A stretch of DNA of 6,417 bases from assembly GCA_015494035.1 (NCBI GenBank), contig WGBZ01000091.1:1-6417 (forward strand), written 5' to 3'. Position 1 is the stretch's first letter, and each line of letters starts with the position of its first letter. This stretch comes from Lysobacterales bacterium (GTDB lineage Bacteria > Pseudomonadota > Gammaproteobacteria > Xanthomonadales > Marinicellaceae). The notes under the pieces were generated by a model. It had not been told where the DNA came from and did no database searches. It worked only from the letters and a program-made list of their open reading frames with translations. The position numbers and the translations under genes were made by a program. This document shows, one piece after another, positions 6,343 to 6,417 of the stretch.

Positions 6343-6417
6343 AGCCTAGGCAAGCTCTGATTGAATCGTGACACGGCATCTTGTGGCGTAAAATCGTCCA
6401 TTTCTGTGTTGCAAACC
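6339..6417 (-). CDS. C-terminal end of an unidentified upstream gene (5' end outside window)
   Basis: The frame is open from the window edge to a TGA at 6341-6339 and gives 25 residues ending TPQDAVSRFNQSLPRL. Its stop overlaps the kinase GTG by 4 nt, a spacing typical of co-translated genes in one operon, which is the main reason to think the frame is real. An internal ATG (6401-6399) has no Shine-Dalgarno, so this is more likely the tail of a longer protein than a 20-aa peptide. The tail is too short to name. Given the type of N-terminal module on the kinase, an ECF-like sigma factor is one reasonable guess and a PP2C-type phosphatase another; neither is shown by these residues. Confidence 0.5.
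   Translation of the reverse strand, partial: VCNTEMDDFTPQDAVSRFNQSLPRL

Overview
The window looks like a chromosomal segment from a Gram-negative bacterium, most likely a gammaproteobacterium. This rests on the moderately high GC content, the tripartite RND efflux architecture with a lipoprotein adaptor, and the protein style. No marker gene is present to fix the genus. Every gene I can support lies on the minus strand, so the biological reading order runs from high to low coordinates. Nothing mobile, no RNA gene and no CRISPR array is visible.

Layout in reading order: (1) 6417-6339 holds the last 25 codons of an unidentified gene entering from outside the window. (2) 6342-5263 encodes a soluble Hanks-type Ser/Thr kinase of 359 aa. 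It starts at a GTG whose last two bases are also the start of the upstream gene's TGA (4-nt overlap). (3) A 225-nt intergenic region (5262-5038) carries a perfect 7-bp-arm inverted repeat, a candidate promoter overlapping it, and a strong Shine-Dalgarno. A weak 37-codon ORF lies on the opposite strand. (4) 5037-3760 encodes a lipoprotein periplasmic adaptor (membrane fusion protein) with a TTG start. (5) 3767-369 encodes a large RND permease of about 1132 aa whose ATG overlaps the adaptor stop by 8 nt. (6) 367-1 is the N-terminal 122 codons of a second RND permease, starting one base after the first permease's stop. It continues out of the window.

Functionally, genes 4-6 form one tightly packed efflux operon: one adaptor and two different RND permeases, the arrangement known from MdtABC-type pumps with heteromeric inner-membrane trimers. 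No outer-membrane channel gene is in the window. It could lie beyond the second permease, or a shared TolC-like channel could be used. The inverted repeat just upstream of the adaptor suggests control by a dimeric repressor, but the regulator gene is not here. The kinase and its upstream partner form a separate translationally coupled pair. The kinase has a short N-terminal module resembling that of kinases encoded beside ECF sigma factors, and a catalytic loop with HND in place of HRD. Whether it has any link to the pump beyond adjacency cannot be told from the sequence.

The main oddities are a roughly 100-residue cytoplasmic insertion in the first permease, a long region before the lipobox plus a charged linker in the adaptor, the non-RD kinase, and the inverted repeat at the operon promoter. 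I see no clear evidence of an entirely new system.
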